From assembly GCA_009746045.1 (NCBI GenBank), contig RPFO01000026.1:5203635-5267634 (forward strand): a DNA stretch of 64,000 bases, given 5' to 3'. The notes below the pieces were generated by a model. That model worked only from the letters and a program-made list of their open reading frames with translations. It made no database searches and was not told where the DNA came from. This DNA comes from Mesostigma viride (taxonomy: Eukaryota; Streptophyta; Mesostigmatophyceae; Mesostigmatales; Mesostigmataceae). Of this stretch, positions 43,838-54,483 are shown one piece after another. Made by a program: the position numbers and the translations under genes. The first letter of the stretch is position 1, and each line of letters starts with the position of its first letter.

Positions 43838-45035
43838 CAACCACGTACTATATATCTATATAGATAGGACCTAGTACTATTCCCTAGTAGTAATGCCCTC
43901 TATTGTCTGCTAGAGCCAATGGTCAGCTGGGAGAAGGTAACTGTAACTGCGGTCCCCACCTCCTGACTGCTGTCTCCCTTGCTATGCCTGGGTGGCTTAG
44001 AGCATTCACGAGTGGTGTGCAGACCCTCTGGCAATGGCATATGCTCCCTAACAAACCTATCTGCATCTATGATGTTATCAAACCCCTTCCATCTAGCATA
44101 GAACCCTAGACATTATCTTATCTTTGATATACTCTTCACACGTCTTCCAACTATAAAATATGGCTGGTCTACCCTCACCCCCGTCATGGGCTACTGCATA
44201 GTAGGGAAATCCAGACTGTCCACCCTTATTTATCCTTCGCTTCCCTTTCAAAGACATATTGCGTAGTAGTCTATCATACGCTGGCGAGAAGAAGAAAAGG
44301 GCTGGCAGAAGATTGCAAGACAGAAAGGAAATGGGATCCCCAAGGATACCTCTAAGTGCAGTGATAAACGCAACGAGGAAAGAGGACGGACTCTAACACA
44401 ACACACGCCCAAGCTCTACGCGAACAAGGGCACAGTACACTGGTCCCCTCCGCGGGGCTCACAGAGGTAAGCACCGTCAAACATAATCGGCCACAGCCCG
44501 ACGGTACCTACCCCAAGACCCGTTGCAGGTCACACAACGATGGGTGCCTCCGCGGCCCCCACATCTCTCAAACAACATGAAAACGCCTATAGAGAGCACA
44601 ACATTAAACATAAACCCCCTCTACGCGTGCAGTCCCGGGAAGAAAGCAAGCGTTTAAGTAAAGAGCACTAAACTAGGGGACGTACCATAACCAATGTCGA
44701 TGAAAACCCCTGGGCTGGACGCCGTCGAGTGTCGTTGGGAGCCGGAGCTCTACCACCTGGGAGCCGGAGCTCTACCACCACTAGAAGTCGTTGAAAACAG
44801 GGGTAATGGCCGCTACTGCCTATGGCACCTCACCACAGGGCTATTACTAGCCCCGCCGAGTATCCCGGACTGCCGCTTGCTGCCGAGGTCGTCGTTGAAT
44901 CCCTTTACGGGCTGCCGCCAACCAGTCAGCAATCGTTGAATACCGGAACCTCTATCTACACTAAGCACCGCCTTGCTATCCTAACTGGCTACACTAGCTC
45001 TCTCCGCGAGAGTTAGCTAACCTCTCCAGCACATT
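43762..45035 (-). other. 5' leader of the gypsy-like element
   Basis: About 1.27 kb between the primer site and gag ATG with no convincing ORF. Contains a (GA)n-type tract at 43807-43842, a tandem repeat of CTACCACCTGGGAGCCGGAG near 44745-44775, and a TATATATCTATATAGATA palindrome near 43850. The length is notable for a leader. Confidence 0.5.
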
Positions 45036-45052
45036 TTACCTCCGATACCCAG
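45036..45052 (-). promoter_or_regulatory. tRNA primer binding site of the gypsy-like element
   Basis: Next to the 5' LTR on the minus strand the sequence reads C then TGGGTATCGGAGGTA. It starts TGG as primer sites do and resembles the initiator-Met site TGGTATCAGAGC with one extra G. The match is approximate. Confidence 0.55.
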
Positions 45053-45703
45053 TGTTACGTGCCAACCCAGGTCCCTAGCCTGAGTGACGTAGCGAAAGAT
45101 CCTCCATGCCGGAATTAGGAATAATCAAGGTGGCCTAATGCAGATTGCGCTTCACGACTGGGGTCGTGAGATATCTGGCGTCGCGGCTTGACGCCAAGCT
45201 AATTGATACACACTTATAATGGCTAGCAAGACCAATTACAAATGGATAGTTGCCCCAGGTTTAATGTGTAGGCGTCATCGCACTTATCATTCATCAAACC
45301 AAGAGGACGAGACTCTCGTCCTCGGACCAATTTCACCTAGGTCTGCCACTAAGCTGGCAAAGGGCGCCGACCTTCCCAAGCAGGCAGTCCACACAAGATC
45401 TCGGGTCGACATCGACCCTCGCCTACAGAATCCACGCATGAGTACAATATCTCAACCAGCTATAAAGTACGCAGCGCGGCGCGACTGCACCGGCCCCTAG
45501 AAGATCGCATACAACAACCTAGGCCCAAAATAACTGGCCCGAATCACACAAACTATCATAGTTCCATACAAAAGTCCTGACTAAGGGACGATTCCCAAAT
45601 TAAGTCCCGAAATAAGTCCCAAAGTCCTACGGACTATGACAACAAGCCAAAGTATATAATTTATTCCATTGTTGCGTCCGTCCTAAAGGGCCGGCACGCA
45701 ACA
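45053..45703 (-). repeat. 5' LTR of the gypsy-like element
   Basis: Matches the other LTR by eye apart from lacking the 11-bp duplication. TTTAG follows at 45704-45708. Confidence 0.95.
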
Positions 45704-45708
45704 TTTAG

Positions 45709-46084
45709 TATCTTAGTTCCGCAGCGCTTGCTGAATTTTCCCCGGAAGCCCGGAGGCACTTTTCCCGCTGAAAAAGGTGTCCGCGGAAGCGTATTGTAGT
45801 TGATAAAGGTTCCCAGACCATTGTGAGAGGTATGTACAAAATATATACATTTCTTTTAAAATAGAATACATGGTCTGTAATGGACCTAGCTGTCAACCAT
45901 GTGTAGTCAACAGCATGAACCCCAGCCAAAACCTGGCTGTATCCTGATTAAGATCAGAGTGAGTGTACCATGGTCCATTCGAGCCTTAGTACAGACTCAA
46001 ATACAGGTATTATTATGCCAGTCACAATGCTGACACTACCACACAATTAACCTGCTCTCCAATGCCCTAAACCAGGCACGAGCT
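45709..46084. other. no recognisable gene
   Basis: Lies downstream of the Copia-like relic on the minus strand and may be its 3' end. No motif or repeat recognised. Confidence 0.3.
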
Positions 46085-46672
46085 TTAGACAGCTTGCTGA
46101 GATGGGTCCATCAGAGACTGAAGAACCTTGTATTGCACTGCTGCCTTTTGCACTAGCTTGGTCAAAGCATCAGCAGGATTGTCAACCCCACCAGGGATAT
46201 GCTCAATATTGGCCAAGGAGGACAATTCCTTAAGAAGGAGATAATCCAAGTCCCTACTTGATCTGGCCATCTGCCTGTGCACAAACTGCACCATCCCCAT
46301 GGAGTCTGTCTTGAGAAGAGTGGTAACCTGAAGACTGTGGCCAAGGAGTGTTAGAAGTCATCTGATGAAGCAACTCCTTCAGATAAAGGCTTGTGTGAAT
46401 GCCTTCACACATAGCCCTGCATTCTGCCACATCACTGCTGACAGCCACCCGTTTTTGCAGGCGACTAAACCAGCTCACCAAATTAACTCCCCAGGCCCTC
46501 CTGTCCAGTGACCACAAAGAGCCCTGCAGCCCTGCCCCTGACCTTGGAGACCTGCCTGCTGTCCATTGAGCTATCCACATACAGCTCCATGCAAATGGGT
46601 TGTGTTAAATCCACTGCAGACAACAGAATGCCAGATGAAGCCCTGACTTGATCAGCCACCTTGGCAGACCCT
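46085..46672 (-). pseudogene. Copia-like RNase H relic
   Basis: Minus-strand pieces match the RNase H of the 22-28 kb element. CMELYVDSSMDSRQVSKVRG corresponds to VHLEIVTDANLETRTVSQVR, NLVSWFSRLQKRVAVSSDVA with ECR follows, then FVHRQMARSSRDLDYLLLKE, and VDNPADALTKLVQKAAVQYK matches LNPADALTKEAREAAPQYAV. Frame changes near 46540 and 46300-46340 break it. Catalytic Asp and Glu positions are visible. RT upstream of it is missing. It is a second lineage of the same clade, also related to the relic at 54.9-56.0 kb. Confidence 0.8.
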
Positions 46673-46700
46673 TATGATGCCTTTGCGCATGACACGCAAG

Positions 46701-46725
46701 TACTTACTTACTTACTTACTTACTT
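46701..46725. repeat. (TACT)n microsatellite
   Basis: About six TACT units directly upstream of the Copia-like relic on its strand. Confidence 0.9.
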
Positions 46726-46962
46726 GGTGTCCGGTATCAGGGCATATAACACATCTAGCTCTAGCAGCAGACCTAAAAATATCACGGAAATGTCTACTGG
46801 CATTCGCGCCGCGCCGCTTCCCATCTCGCGCCTATTCGTAGGCTCGAGTTGAACTCGCGCCTAGTAATAGGTGCGAGAACCATTTAAGGGTTAACGAAAG
46901 GAGGGCTCTCAGCCGAGGACAAGGAACTGTCCCTCGTGCCTGATGACCACCTTGTTGATCAG

Positions 46963-47147
46963 TTAGATTAAATAGTGCCGGAACCTTTTGCCGCCTGAGG
47001 CAAATCGGGCCGGAACACTATTTTACCCGGAAGAACCACTTCCGAGCACCCAAGTTAATTCGGCCGTGGTTATTCCGGGCAAAATATTGTTCCGGCCCGA
47101 TTTGCCTCAGGCGTCAAAAGGTTCCGGCACTATTTAACCTAACTAAA
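46963..47147. repeat. 185-bp foldback
   Basis: Arms of about 68 bp: TTAGATTAAATAGTGCCGGA... with its inverse ...TCCGGCACTATTTAACCTAA, separated by a 45-bp loop. Noncoding, MITE-like hairpin. Confidence 0.8.
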
Positions 47148-48247
47148 ACCTGGCCTCGTGGAGGGGGAGTCGAATAGACCTGGAGACAACCGTCTGGGCT
47201 GCTGGCACGCAAATGATATTGCGCCGGAACTGCCTCTGGCAGGTTTCGAACCCCTGACCTTCAAGGTGCACAGGTTTAAGGCAACGTAAGTAGCAGGTAC
47301 GTGCCGGGTGTCCTAGATCATGAGTGTAACTGGCAACGCTGTCGTGGTGTTTTGAGTCAGCCAGCTATGCCTAAAAAGAGGGGACGCTCTCTGTGCACAT
47401 AACTGTCACACATAGTTGGTTTACGTCATACAATTTTTTACGTCTCTATCTTCGTCGTCCGCTGCAGCTAAAACACACATGCGTAAGAGCAGTTTTACTC
47501 ATGTGTTAGTTATAAACAATGGTCCTATGGCCTGCAGTCGTTCAGGGTGTTCTCAGACAGTATATACAGTATGGTTTACGTGTTACATGCACCCTGAATT
47601 CGCTCACAAAGCGTTGCATGTTAGCACAACGTCGTTTTGTAACTTGATTTGGCTGCATTCATTTGTTAGTTGCAATGCAAATGCAATGTTTTTTCATCGC
47701 TGGGTGGTGGCCAGCATGTCCGTGATGTCAAAGAAGGTTTGGCATATTGACAATATGCTTAGAGAAAGTTTACCACATGGGCCGTGTTCAAGCCGGGCAA
47801 CCTCAGCAACCATGCAACAGTATATTGCATTACCTGCACCATCTGTGACACCGTTAACTCGAGTTAAGCACGCGTATATATAGAGGCAGCCACAGCAGGG
47901 TATGGCCTTGTTATACGCTGCCCCGCCATCCCAAGGCCTCGTAGGGTCCCCTAGCGTTTGTAAGATGCTCAAGGGACCGTACATGTGGATAGCATGGTAA
48001 TGCGTTGATACTAACTGGCCTTATTGGTCCTAAATTCCCATTTTGACCAAATTCGCGGTTTGAGGCCTGCCATGCATGGGGCAGGGTCCATTCATGCACT
48101 AAATGTAATTATTTGAACCCAGGTTTTTGTAGGAAAAAAGTGTGTTATCTGTCATGGGTAAAAATGCCAGGGTCAAAATTTGATGTTTGCACGTATATAT
48201 TTTAATTCAAACTGCATGGTCCTAAAATAAGAACTTTTCTTGGGACA
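47148..48247. other. intergenic with a possible tRNA-like box B
   Basis: On the minus strand at 47242-47252 GGTTCGAAACC fits the tRNA internal promoter box B. The flanking AAGGTCAGGG and CCTGCCAGAGGC partly pair like a T arm. No anticodon arm or box A was found, so it is at best a tRNA-derived SINE tail. A 155-codon plus-strand ORF at 47416-47883 has no protein-like motif and is probably fortuitous. Confidence 0.3.
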
Positions 48248-48532
48248 ATGGACACGTGTGTGACTGAGTTTAAGGGATCCACTGACTTGACAGAGGCAGA
48301 CTTGTATACCCCTGGTATTCAGCAAACTTCTCTTAAAATTTTGCTGTCTGTCTTCCTATGTCTACGGCACATCAATCAATGTGATGATTATGTGTGCAAA
48401 GCCTTGACATTGAACGTTCTTCTTTTCTGAAAGGTTCACCTGAAATAGCTGAGCAAGTTTGGCATGGTAAGGTGTATGTGGCCAACACACCTCAGGCATT
48501 ATGGGCTAAGGATTAATTCCCCAACCGGCCCT
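48248..48532 (+). pseudogene. Copia-like RT relic, 5' piece
   Basis: VTEFKGSTDLTEADLYTPGI matches VTETKGSSPLDAKDLYTPGL of the 22-28 kb element. After a stop, KGSPEIAEQVWHGKVYVANT corresponds to SDAGVAQQTWQGTRYVVKVP. The frame then runs into the left end of element C at 48533. It continues at 54859, so this copy is split by that insertion. Several stops show that it had decayed. Confidence 0.8.
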
Positions 48533-48562
48533 GGGCTGGTTTTTTTTAGTATGTTAAAATCC

Positions 48563-49086
48563 AGGGTTTATATTTTTAATAAACCCTTGAATCTTTATTT
48601 CCGCTTTATTTCTTGTTGTTTCGTCATAAACTGTTACGCTAACTATGTGAGAAGGAACAAGGGATTAATGTGTGATTGTTCCCCATGCTTACCACACATG
48701 GATTGCCCCATTCAACACCACATACACTTGCCGTCCAGGTTTTACATCTCGGCTCGGGTAGCGTCAAATGTGGGCGAGCTGCAACTTCTGATTTGCTGCT
48801 CAAATAATGCTTGATTTGAGGACCAGTGCCGCACTTGGAGCCAGTTCTTATGTAATGCACTATTCATGACTCCAATATGGTATAAAAGCAATCATGTAAC
48901 TGACACCATGGCACAGGTATGAGGCGTCTTGATGATCAACATGTGGAACAGTAACACTTCATTGACAGGCTGGCTTCAATTGCGTGCTTGCTACCATAAT
49001 TGTTAACTAGTGCCATAGTAGCCTGATAGCAAGATCGCGGCTCCGCGGAAGGTGACCACCAATTGCATTCACCAGCATTAAATATG
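48563..49086. other. left noncoding part of element C
   Basis: Between the left terminal repeat and the 7-bp microsatellite. No ORF or RNA signal recognised. Confidence 0.35.
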
Positions 49087-49290
49087 GTCATCTTGGCAGC
49101 GGGCAGCGGGCTGCGGGCAGCGGGCAGCGGGCAGCGGGCAGCGGGCAGCGGGCAGCGGGCAGCGCGCAGCGGGCAGCGGGCAGCGGGCAGCGGGCAGCGC
49201 GCAGCGGGCAGCGGGCATGCAGCGGGCAGCGCGCAGCGGGCAGCGCGCAGCGGGCAGCGGGCTGCGGGCAGCGGGCAGCGGGGCGAAGTA
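49087..49290. repeat. (GGGCAGC)n microsatellite in element C
   Basis: Some 27 units of a 7-mer, mostly GCGGGCA with GCGCGCA variants and one ATGCA interruption. A comparable 7-mer G-rich array, GGGCATG, lies near the right end of the element. Confidence 0.9.
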
Positions 49291-49535
49291 CTGCCACAAA
49301 AAGGGACCCTGTTTTGGGCTGGGCGAAGCCAGCGGGTGCCACTAGTGCTATTGTAAGACAGACCACAATGGCCACCGAGCAGCCCACCCATGCCGTAATG
49401 TCATCCCGTCATGTCACGGCATGCCACACACCAAGCATAATACACGCCATGCAATTAAGCATCTCGACCACCCTACACTCCCGGCTGGCCCATGCCGCCC
49501 ACACCACCCGTGCCACACAAGGCAAGACAATGTAT

Positions 49536-50218
49536 TCAGTCATCATCCATGCTGTCGTTCTCCTCGTCGCTGGGCTGGCTGGCCTCCTCCACATCCTCCT
49601 CGCCCAAGTCACTGTCCTCCAAATCTGCAGCATTGTAGGAGTGACGCGTGGCAGTTGCCGCCCGCCTCAACTGCTTCCTCCCTCCTCCGAGGGGTGCCGC
49701 ACGACTTGTGCCAGCTGCCGGGTGCGCTGGCGGCTGCCCGCGCCTCCCACGAGTCTGCACGCCCCTACCGCCTCGCGTAGAAGGCTCCGCATGTGCGGAT
49801 GCATCCTCCTCGACCACATCAGGCTCAGCCCCTGCAGTCTGCCCAGCCGAGCCCTGCCCACGAATTGGCTGCGCTCCTCCTGCTTTTGCAAGCCAAGGTA
49901 CTTTTCTCTGGCTGCACACCAGACTCGGAAATCCCGGACTGAGGTGCCGACTGGTCCCATGCAATCCTTTTGGCAGCATGTGCGAATAAGGCTCATGTCA
50001 GCGACGATGACGCTGTCCACCAGTTTCTCCGACCGCACCGTGGCGATGCTCTTTCTCCCTGCTTGCCTGCGTTCGCTACCAAGGCAGCCAGCTGCCCCCG
50101 GCTGGTTAGAATCCGTGCCGAGGGAGCCAACATTGGTGACGCACACGCTACCATCCCTGTCGACAAAGGCTGCTGTCCTGCCGCCGGGGGTGGCTGACCT
50201 CGAACAAGAAGACGCCAT
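49536..50218 (-). pseudogene. leftward gene of element C, unrecognised, one frameshift
   Basis: From ATG 50218: MASSCSRSATPGGRTAAFVD, then a Cys motif MSLIRTCCQKDCMGPVGTSV followed by REKYLGLQKQEERSQFV. Near 49840, at CTGCAGGGGCTGAG, the frame slips by one base into AGAEPDVVEEDASAHAEPST, a basic linker GGRGVQTRGRRGQ, and an acidic tail ending DSMDDD then TGA at 49536. About 228 codons in total. The CCxxxC plus R..y..l...eq..fv pattern resembles N-terminal parts of some eukaryotic transposase-associated proteins, but I would not assign it. The slip in a G run may be a sequencing error. Confidence 0.5.
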
Positions 50219-50575
50219 TTTCAACGCATGGTGCGCAGCTGTCAACTGAACGTGGACCTGTCCACATGACAGACTGATAGAGAAACTAGTAGTCAATGCA
50301 CAACTCCTACAGAAGACTGACCTAATTTCCACACATTTACATCAGTTCATCCTCGTAATGCATTACTACCTCGTAACACATTCACAAGCAGTTAGTCGAC
50401 AGTGGCAAAATGCAGTTGCCGCGGAAGTACGCAGGTTGGCGTGGGACAAAGCCAACCTGGCAGTGAAGTGTCATGCATAATACGCGGGGAAGCACCTGAG
50501 TTAGGCGGGAAGTCGAGTTGGTCGGCGAGCTGACAGGTTGTTCACCGACTTGCAGGCACCAAATTACGAGATGGT

Positions 50576-51080
50576 CAATTGCCAACCGAGATGTCAAGTT
50601 GTCAAACGAGATGTCAAGTTGACAACCGAAGTGCCTCCTGAACTGTCAACTAGGCAATTGCGCAAAACCGGCCTACCTTCTGAACTGTCAACTTGTAGTA
50701 CTGTCGATTGCGGCTTTAGACTTTTAGTTGACAGTTCAGAAGGTAGGCAATTGCGCAAAACCGGCCTACCTTCTGAACTGTCAACTAACAGTCTAAATCG
50801 ATTGCGGCTTTAGACTTTTAGTTGACAGTTCAGAAGGTAGGCAATTGCGCAAAACCGACCTACCTTCTGAACTGTCAACTTGTAGTACTGTCGATTGCGG
50901 CTTTAGACTTTTAGTTGACAGTTCAGAAGGTAGGCAATTGCGCAAAACCGACCTACCTTCTGAACTGTCAACTTGTAGTACTGTCGATTGCGGCTTTAGA
51001 CTTTTAGTTGACAGTTCAGGAGGCACTTCGGTTGTCAACTTGACATCTCGTTTGACAACTTGACATCTCGGTTGGCAATT
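50576..51080. repeat. 505-bp nested palindrome between the two genes of element C
   Basis: Outer arms CAATTGCCAACCGAGATGTC...GAAGTGCCTCCTGAACTGTC and their inverse at 51000-51080. Inside, alternating inverted copies of a module with TACCTTCTGAACTGTCAAC and GATTGCGGCTTTAGACTTTT recur four to five times. It sits between the divergent ATGs (50218 and 51169), so it may be a symmetric two-way promoter, replication structure or protein-binding array. It contains TTGACA/TGTCAA words like the subterminal repeats of element A. Confidence 0.85.
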
Positions 51081-51168
51081 GAAACAGGTTTGCTCAACGG
51101 AGGCTGTGAGCGCGGGAGTTCACCCGTAAAACCTTGTGCCCGCAAGTAGCAAAGCGCATCAACCGGGG

Positions 51169-54064
51169 ATGGCTACTGCCGACGATGCAAATTTGGACGA
51201 TGCTACTAGCTGTGAGGCTGGCATGGCAGAGTGCCATGCAGCCGCAGCAAATGGCAATGACCCAAAGTTTCTCAAGGGTGCAACGTGTGAATGCTCCGGA
51301 AAGTGTGGGAGAAAGGCGCATGCTGCATGCACGTTTTTGCTGTCACCAAACCCTACCGGTACTAACAGCAGTGGACAGACGGTTTGGAAATGTGTGCAGT
51401 GCACGGTGCCCGATGCTCAGTTACCAGGAGATGCCCCAGACGATGCCATGGCTGCCTTTGCTAACAGGTTTAGGCTGCGTCCCAACGACCCCACCTCACG
51501 GCAGCTAGAGGTGGATTTCGGAGCAGGGTCCTCACCAGGAATCACGCATCCGGTAACGGCTGCGACATCTGGGGTCACACAGGAAACGCCGCAGAGCCAC
51601 TTGCCGGAAATCTCAGGGCTGGCAAACGGCGATGTGCAGCCGTCCGGTGAAGTGCTGCAAACGACGCTGAGCAACGCGACGGCGGAAGGAGTTCCTATCA
51701 CTGTAGGAGTTCCTGTTGAAACTCCTTCGGTTTCTCAGAGTGAGGGCACCTCGCCAGTCGAGTTTGCTCCTGGCGGCTCGTTATACCAGGTGTGTTTGAA
51801 GGAAAACTGTTTCTGTGCAGACATGTATTTGGATTTGCTTGGTTGACAATGCTATAGACTGTGTGTACAGTAGTGCTCTACACTGTGTGTATATAAAACC
51901 CTGCACGGCTTGGCACTATAAAATATAAAATTTCACTCGTGGGGGGTTGCAAAGCGGTAGGGCTGCGGGCTATATTCCCTCGCGGGGGCGTGCAAACTCA
52001 GGCATAGCGTATAGGGCGCGTGAAAACGGCGAAGGCTCCGCTACGCCCGCCCAAAGGCGGCGGGCTCCGCTTTGCCTTTGCCGTTTTCACGCGCCCTATA
52101 CGCTATGCCTGAGTTTGCACGCCCCCGCGAGGGAATCTGTTTCTCTTGGTAGGAAGGCACTCCAATTGAACTTAGCTTCAGTCACCTAGACTATGGCTTG
52201 CTTGTTGGTTGTGATTCAACGGGAATGGTAGCTGACTAGTGCTTGCGTTTTTATGTAAATTGTGCACATTGCTTGTCTTCCCATACCGCGACTTGTGCAG
52301 GGAACGGTCTCCTGGACAAATGCTGCTGGACAATTTTGTCAAGTCAGTGTGGGTGACGTGGTCGCCCCACACAGCTACGTGTCAGACCAAGCGTGCTGCG
52401 TGGTTATTGTGCACCCAAATGCCGGTTTCGTGCTGGCACCTACAAACTGCAGGGTCGGGCCCGACAATCGATCATGCAGTCGGGTGCGTCAGCATTGTGA
52501 CGAGAATACGCTGCGACTTTGGCATGAATTCTATTACCTGCGCTGCACCGCCACTGATGAGCCTCCATGCACACCATTCGTGAGGCGCGGGAGCAAATCA
52601 GTCATGAAGGTTACCGGTGGGCTCCAAGTCTTGTCGGTCCAGCAGTGCCACAACGCACTGCACAATCTCACCGCAACAGCGGCTTTGGCCCATGCGGTGA
52701 GCTCCATTACCCCTGGCCAACCAACTCCAGCGATCACGGCCATGCCGGCCACAGAAACAGAGAGCCAGCGAACCAAGGTCATCGAACCGAGTGCGCCCAC
52801 GGCAGAGCCTACGGCAGCGACCCGGACCAGGGCTGGAGCCGCGCCCAAGGCAGCGGCAACCACGGCAGCGGGATCCAAGGGAGCCGGGTCCAAAGCTGCA
52901 CCCGCGCCCAAGGCAGCGGCAAGCACGGCAACAAGACAAAAGAGGAAGGTGGCACCTTCTGCTGACAAGGAAAACATTCCACCAACATCCAATTGCCAAG
53001 CTAAGGGCGTATCCAGGGCAGCTAAAGGCAGGGTTGCTGTGGTGTCTGTGGATGACGATGAGGATTGGATTGGTCATGGTGCGGACATGATGATTACAGA
53101 CACCGACGATGAAACCATGCTTGCACACCAGGAAGCACAGCGACTGGCGACCAGGCAAAGCGTGCAGCGCGCATCTGACAACAAGCTGCAGCAGTACACT
53201 AAGGAGCTGGGAAATGCAGCTGGAGAGCGGCGCAAGATGGAGGAAGAGCGGCGCAAGATGGAGGAAGAGCGGCGCAAGTTGGAGCAAGAGCGGCGCAAGT
53301 TGGAGGAAGAGGTGGCGCAGCTACGTAAGCGCGGGGAGGAGTCGCAGCAGCCGCAGTCGCTGTCGTGGCAGCAGCCGCAGTCGCTGCCGTCGCAGCAGCC
53401 GCAGTCGCTGCCGTCGCACCAGCCGCAGTCGCTGCCGTCGCAGCAGCCGCAGTCGCTGCCGTCACTGCCGTGGCCACTGCTGCAACGGCAGCAGCCTCTG
53501 CCGCCACCACCATCACCACAGCCATCGCAAACAAGTCAGCCGATCCTGCAGCAGCTGTTGGACATGTTGGAGTCGCAGCCGCACTTGCAGCCGGTGCCAT
53601 CCCCGCCGCCACCGCCTCCGCCACAGCAGCCACAACCGCAGCTGCAGCCGCAAACGAGGTTGCAGTTTTTGCACCAGATGTGGCATCTAGTGGAGCAGCA
53701 GCCGCGGGAGCAGCAGCAGCAGTTCCTGCAGCAGATGTTGCAGCCTGTTCAGCCGCAGTTGCAGCGAAACTATGGGTTGCTGGGCATCGGCATGGGCGAT
53801 ACATCAGCAGTCAGAAGCATGAGCGACCGCGGTGTTCTCAACCATTCAGGCATGGCAGCTGACCATGGTGTACAGCTAGCCATGCACCGGCTGGCAGACA
53901 CGATGGATCGCTTTGCATGCCTCCTAGTACCTAACAGCCGTACTGAGTCCCATGGCGCTCTGCCACTGTCGGCGTACCATGGCAATGCCAGCGCGGGGCG
54001 CGGGTTGCCGTACCAGCTCAACGGCAGCATCTATGGGCAACCTAGCGGGTGTCACATGCAATAG
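51169..54064 (+). CDS. rightward gene of element C: zinc-finger, coiled-coil, Gln/Pro-rich protein
   Basis: Two exons: 51169-51789 and 52301-54064, joined at CAG|GTGTGT and TTGTGCAG|GGAACG, phase 0, 794 aa. I chose ATG 51169 because the frame upstream has no ATG. Exon 1 has a PHD-like cluster CECSGKCGRKAHAAC followed by VWKCVQC (about residues 45-80). Exon 2 starts with a beta-rich segment (GTVSWTNAAGQFCQVSVGDV) that might be BAH- or Tudor-like, then a basic Ala/Thr linker (possible nuclear signal TRQKRKV), an acidic patch DDDEDW, a coiled coil of ERRKMEE/ERRKLEQ repeats, and a QPQSLPS-repeat Gln/Pro tail. This looks like a chromatin-binding accessory protein, not a catalytic transposase. Confidence 0.65.
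51975..52135. repeat. perfect hairpin inside the intron of the element C gene
   Basis: Arms of about 60 bp without visible mismatch (TTCCCTCGCGGGGGCGTGCA... and the inverse ending ...CCCCGCGAGGGAA) around a GC-rich 35-bp loop. It lies within the 511-bp intron (51790-52300). It could be a small foldback insertion tolerated because it is spliced out. Confidence 0.85.
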
Positions 54065-54480
54065 TAGGTGCTGCCATCCTTTTGTTAGTGGCTGACCAGT
54101 GACCAAGGTGTAGTGACCTATCGGTGGAGACAACTTTCTTGCCAATGTGGCTGGCTTTTAGTGGCTACCTTGGACATTATTAGCAGGATGACAAGGTATT
54201 GGGCTTGCGAAAAATGTGATGGCCAAGAGAGTCAGCATGTAAGCTGGCTGCCATTTCGTCTTGACAGTGCCCAGCTGCACTTGACATCATAAAGGTTCTT
54301 GTGCTGGGTCCCTCATGCAATATACTTGGACTGCAGCTCCTTGATCAGTAGTTGTTGTGACTTCAAACTGCATTGGCATGGTCATAACACAGGCAAGTAG
54401 GCGCAAGAAGCACACACACACATCATTGATGAAAATCACGCGCATTGTAATATGGCATGGGATGTGCCAGGGCACTTAAT
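54065..54480. other. 3' region of the element C gene
   Basis: Noncoding. A TGTAA at about 54238 could serve as a poly(A) signal if the host is a green alga. No other signal. Confidence 0.3.
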
Positions 54481-54483
54481 TGG

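Larger units (their letters stand above)
29610..45703 (-). mobile_element. Ty3/gypsy-like LTR retrotransposon with element B inside it
   Basis: LTRs of 662 bp (29610-30271) and 651 bp (45053-45703) both start TGTTACGTGCC and end GGCACGCAACA. The 5-bp duplication TTTAG flanks both sides (29605-29609, 45704-45708). On the minus strand: a primer site next to the right LTR, gag, a protease relic, then unrecognised sequence, and a polypurine tract next to the left LTR. Without element B (7630 bp) the internal region is about 7.15 kb. I could not find an RT or integrase. The LTRs look identical except for one 11-bp duplication, so insertion is recent and mobilisation in trans is likely. Confidence 0.9.

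Noticed and set aside
43277-43867. Cys/Leu-rich plus-strand ORF over the CTG repeat
   Set aside because: It is the reverse of the polyglutamine tract of gag and has no other support.
47242-47290. A tRNA gene on the minus strand
   Set aside because: Box B is perfect but no acceptor stem, anticodon arm or box A can be drawn around it.
47416-47883. 155-codon plus-strand ORF as a gene
   Set aside because: No motif, no conservation in the window and no regulatory context. Composition is compatible with chance.
49314-50249. Plus-strand 311-codon ORF as a gene
   Set aside because: It is antisense to the leftward gene of element C, whose frames give acidic, Ser/Glu-rich, protein-like sequence. The plus frame is a shadow.
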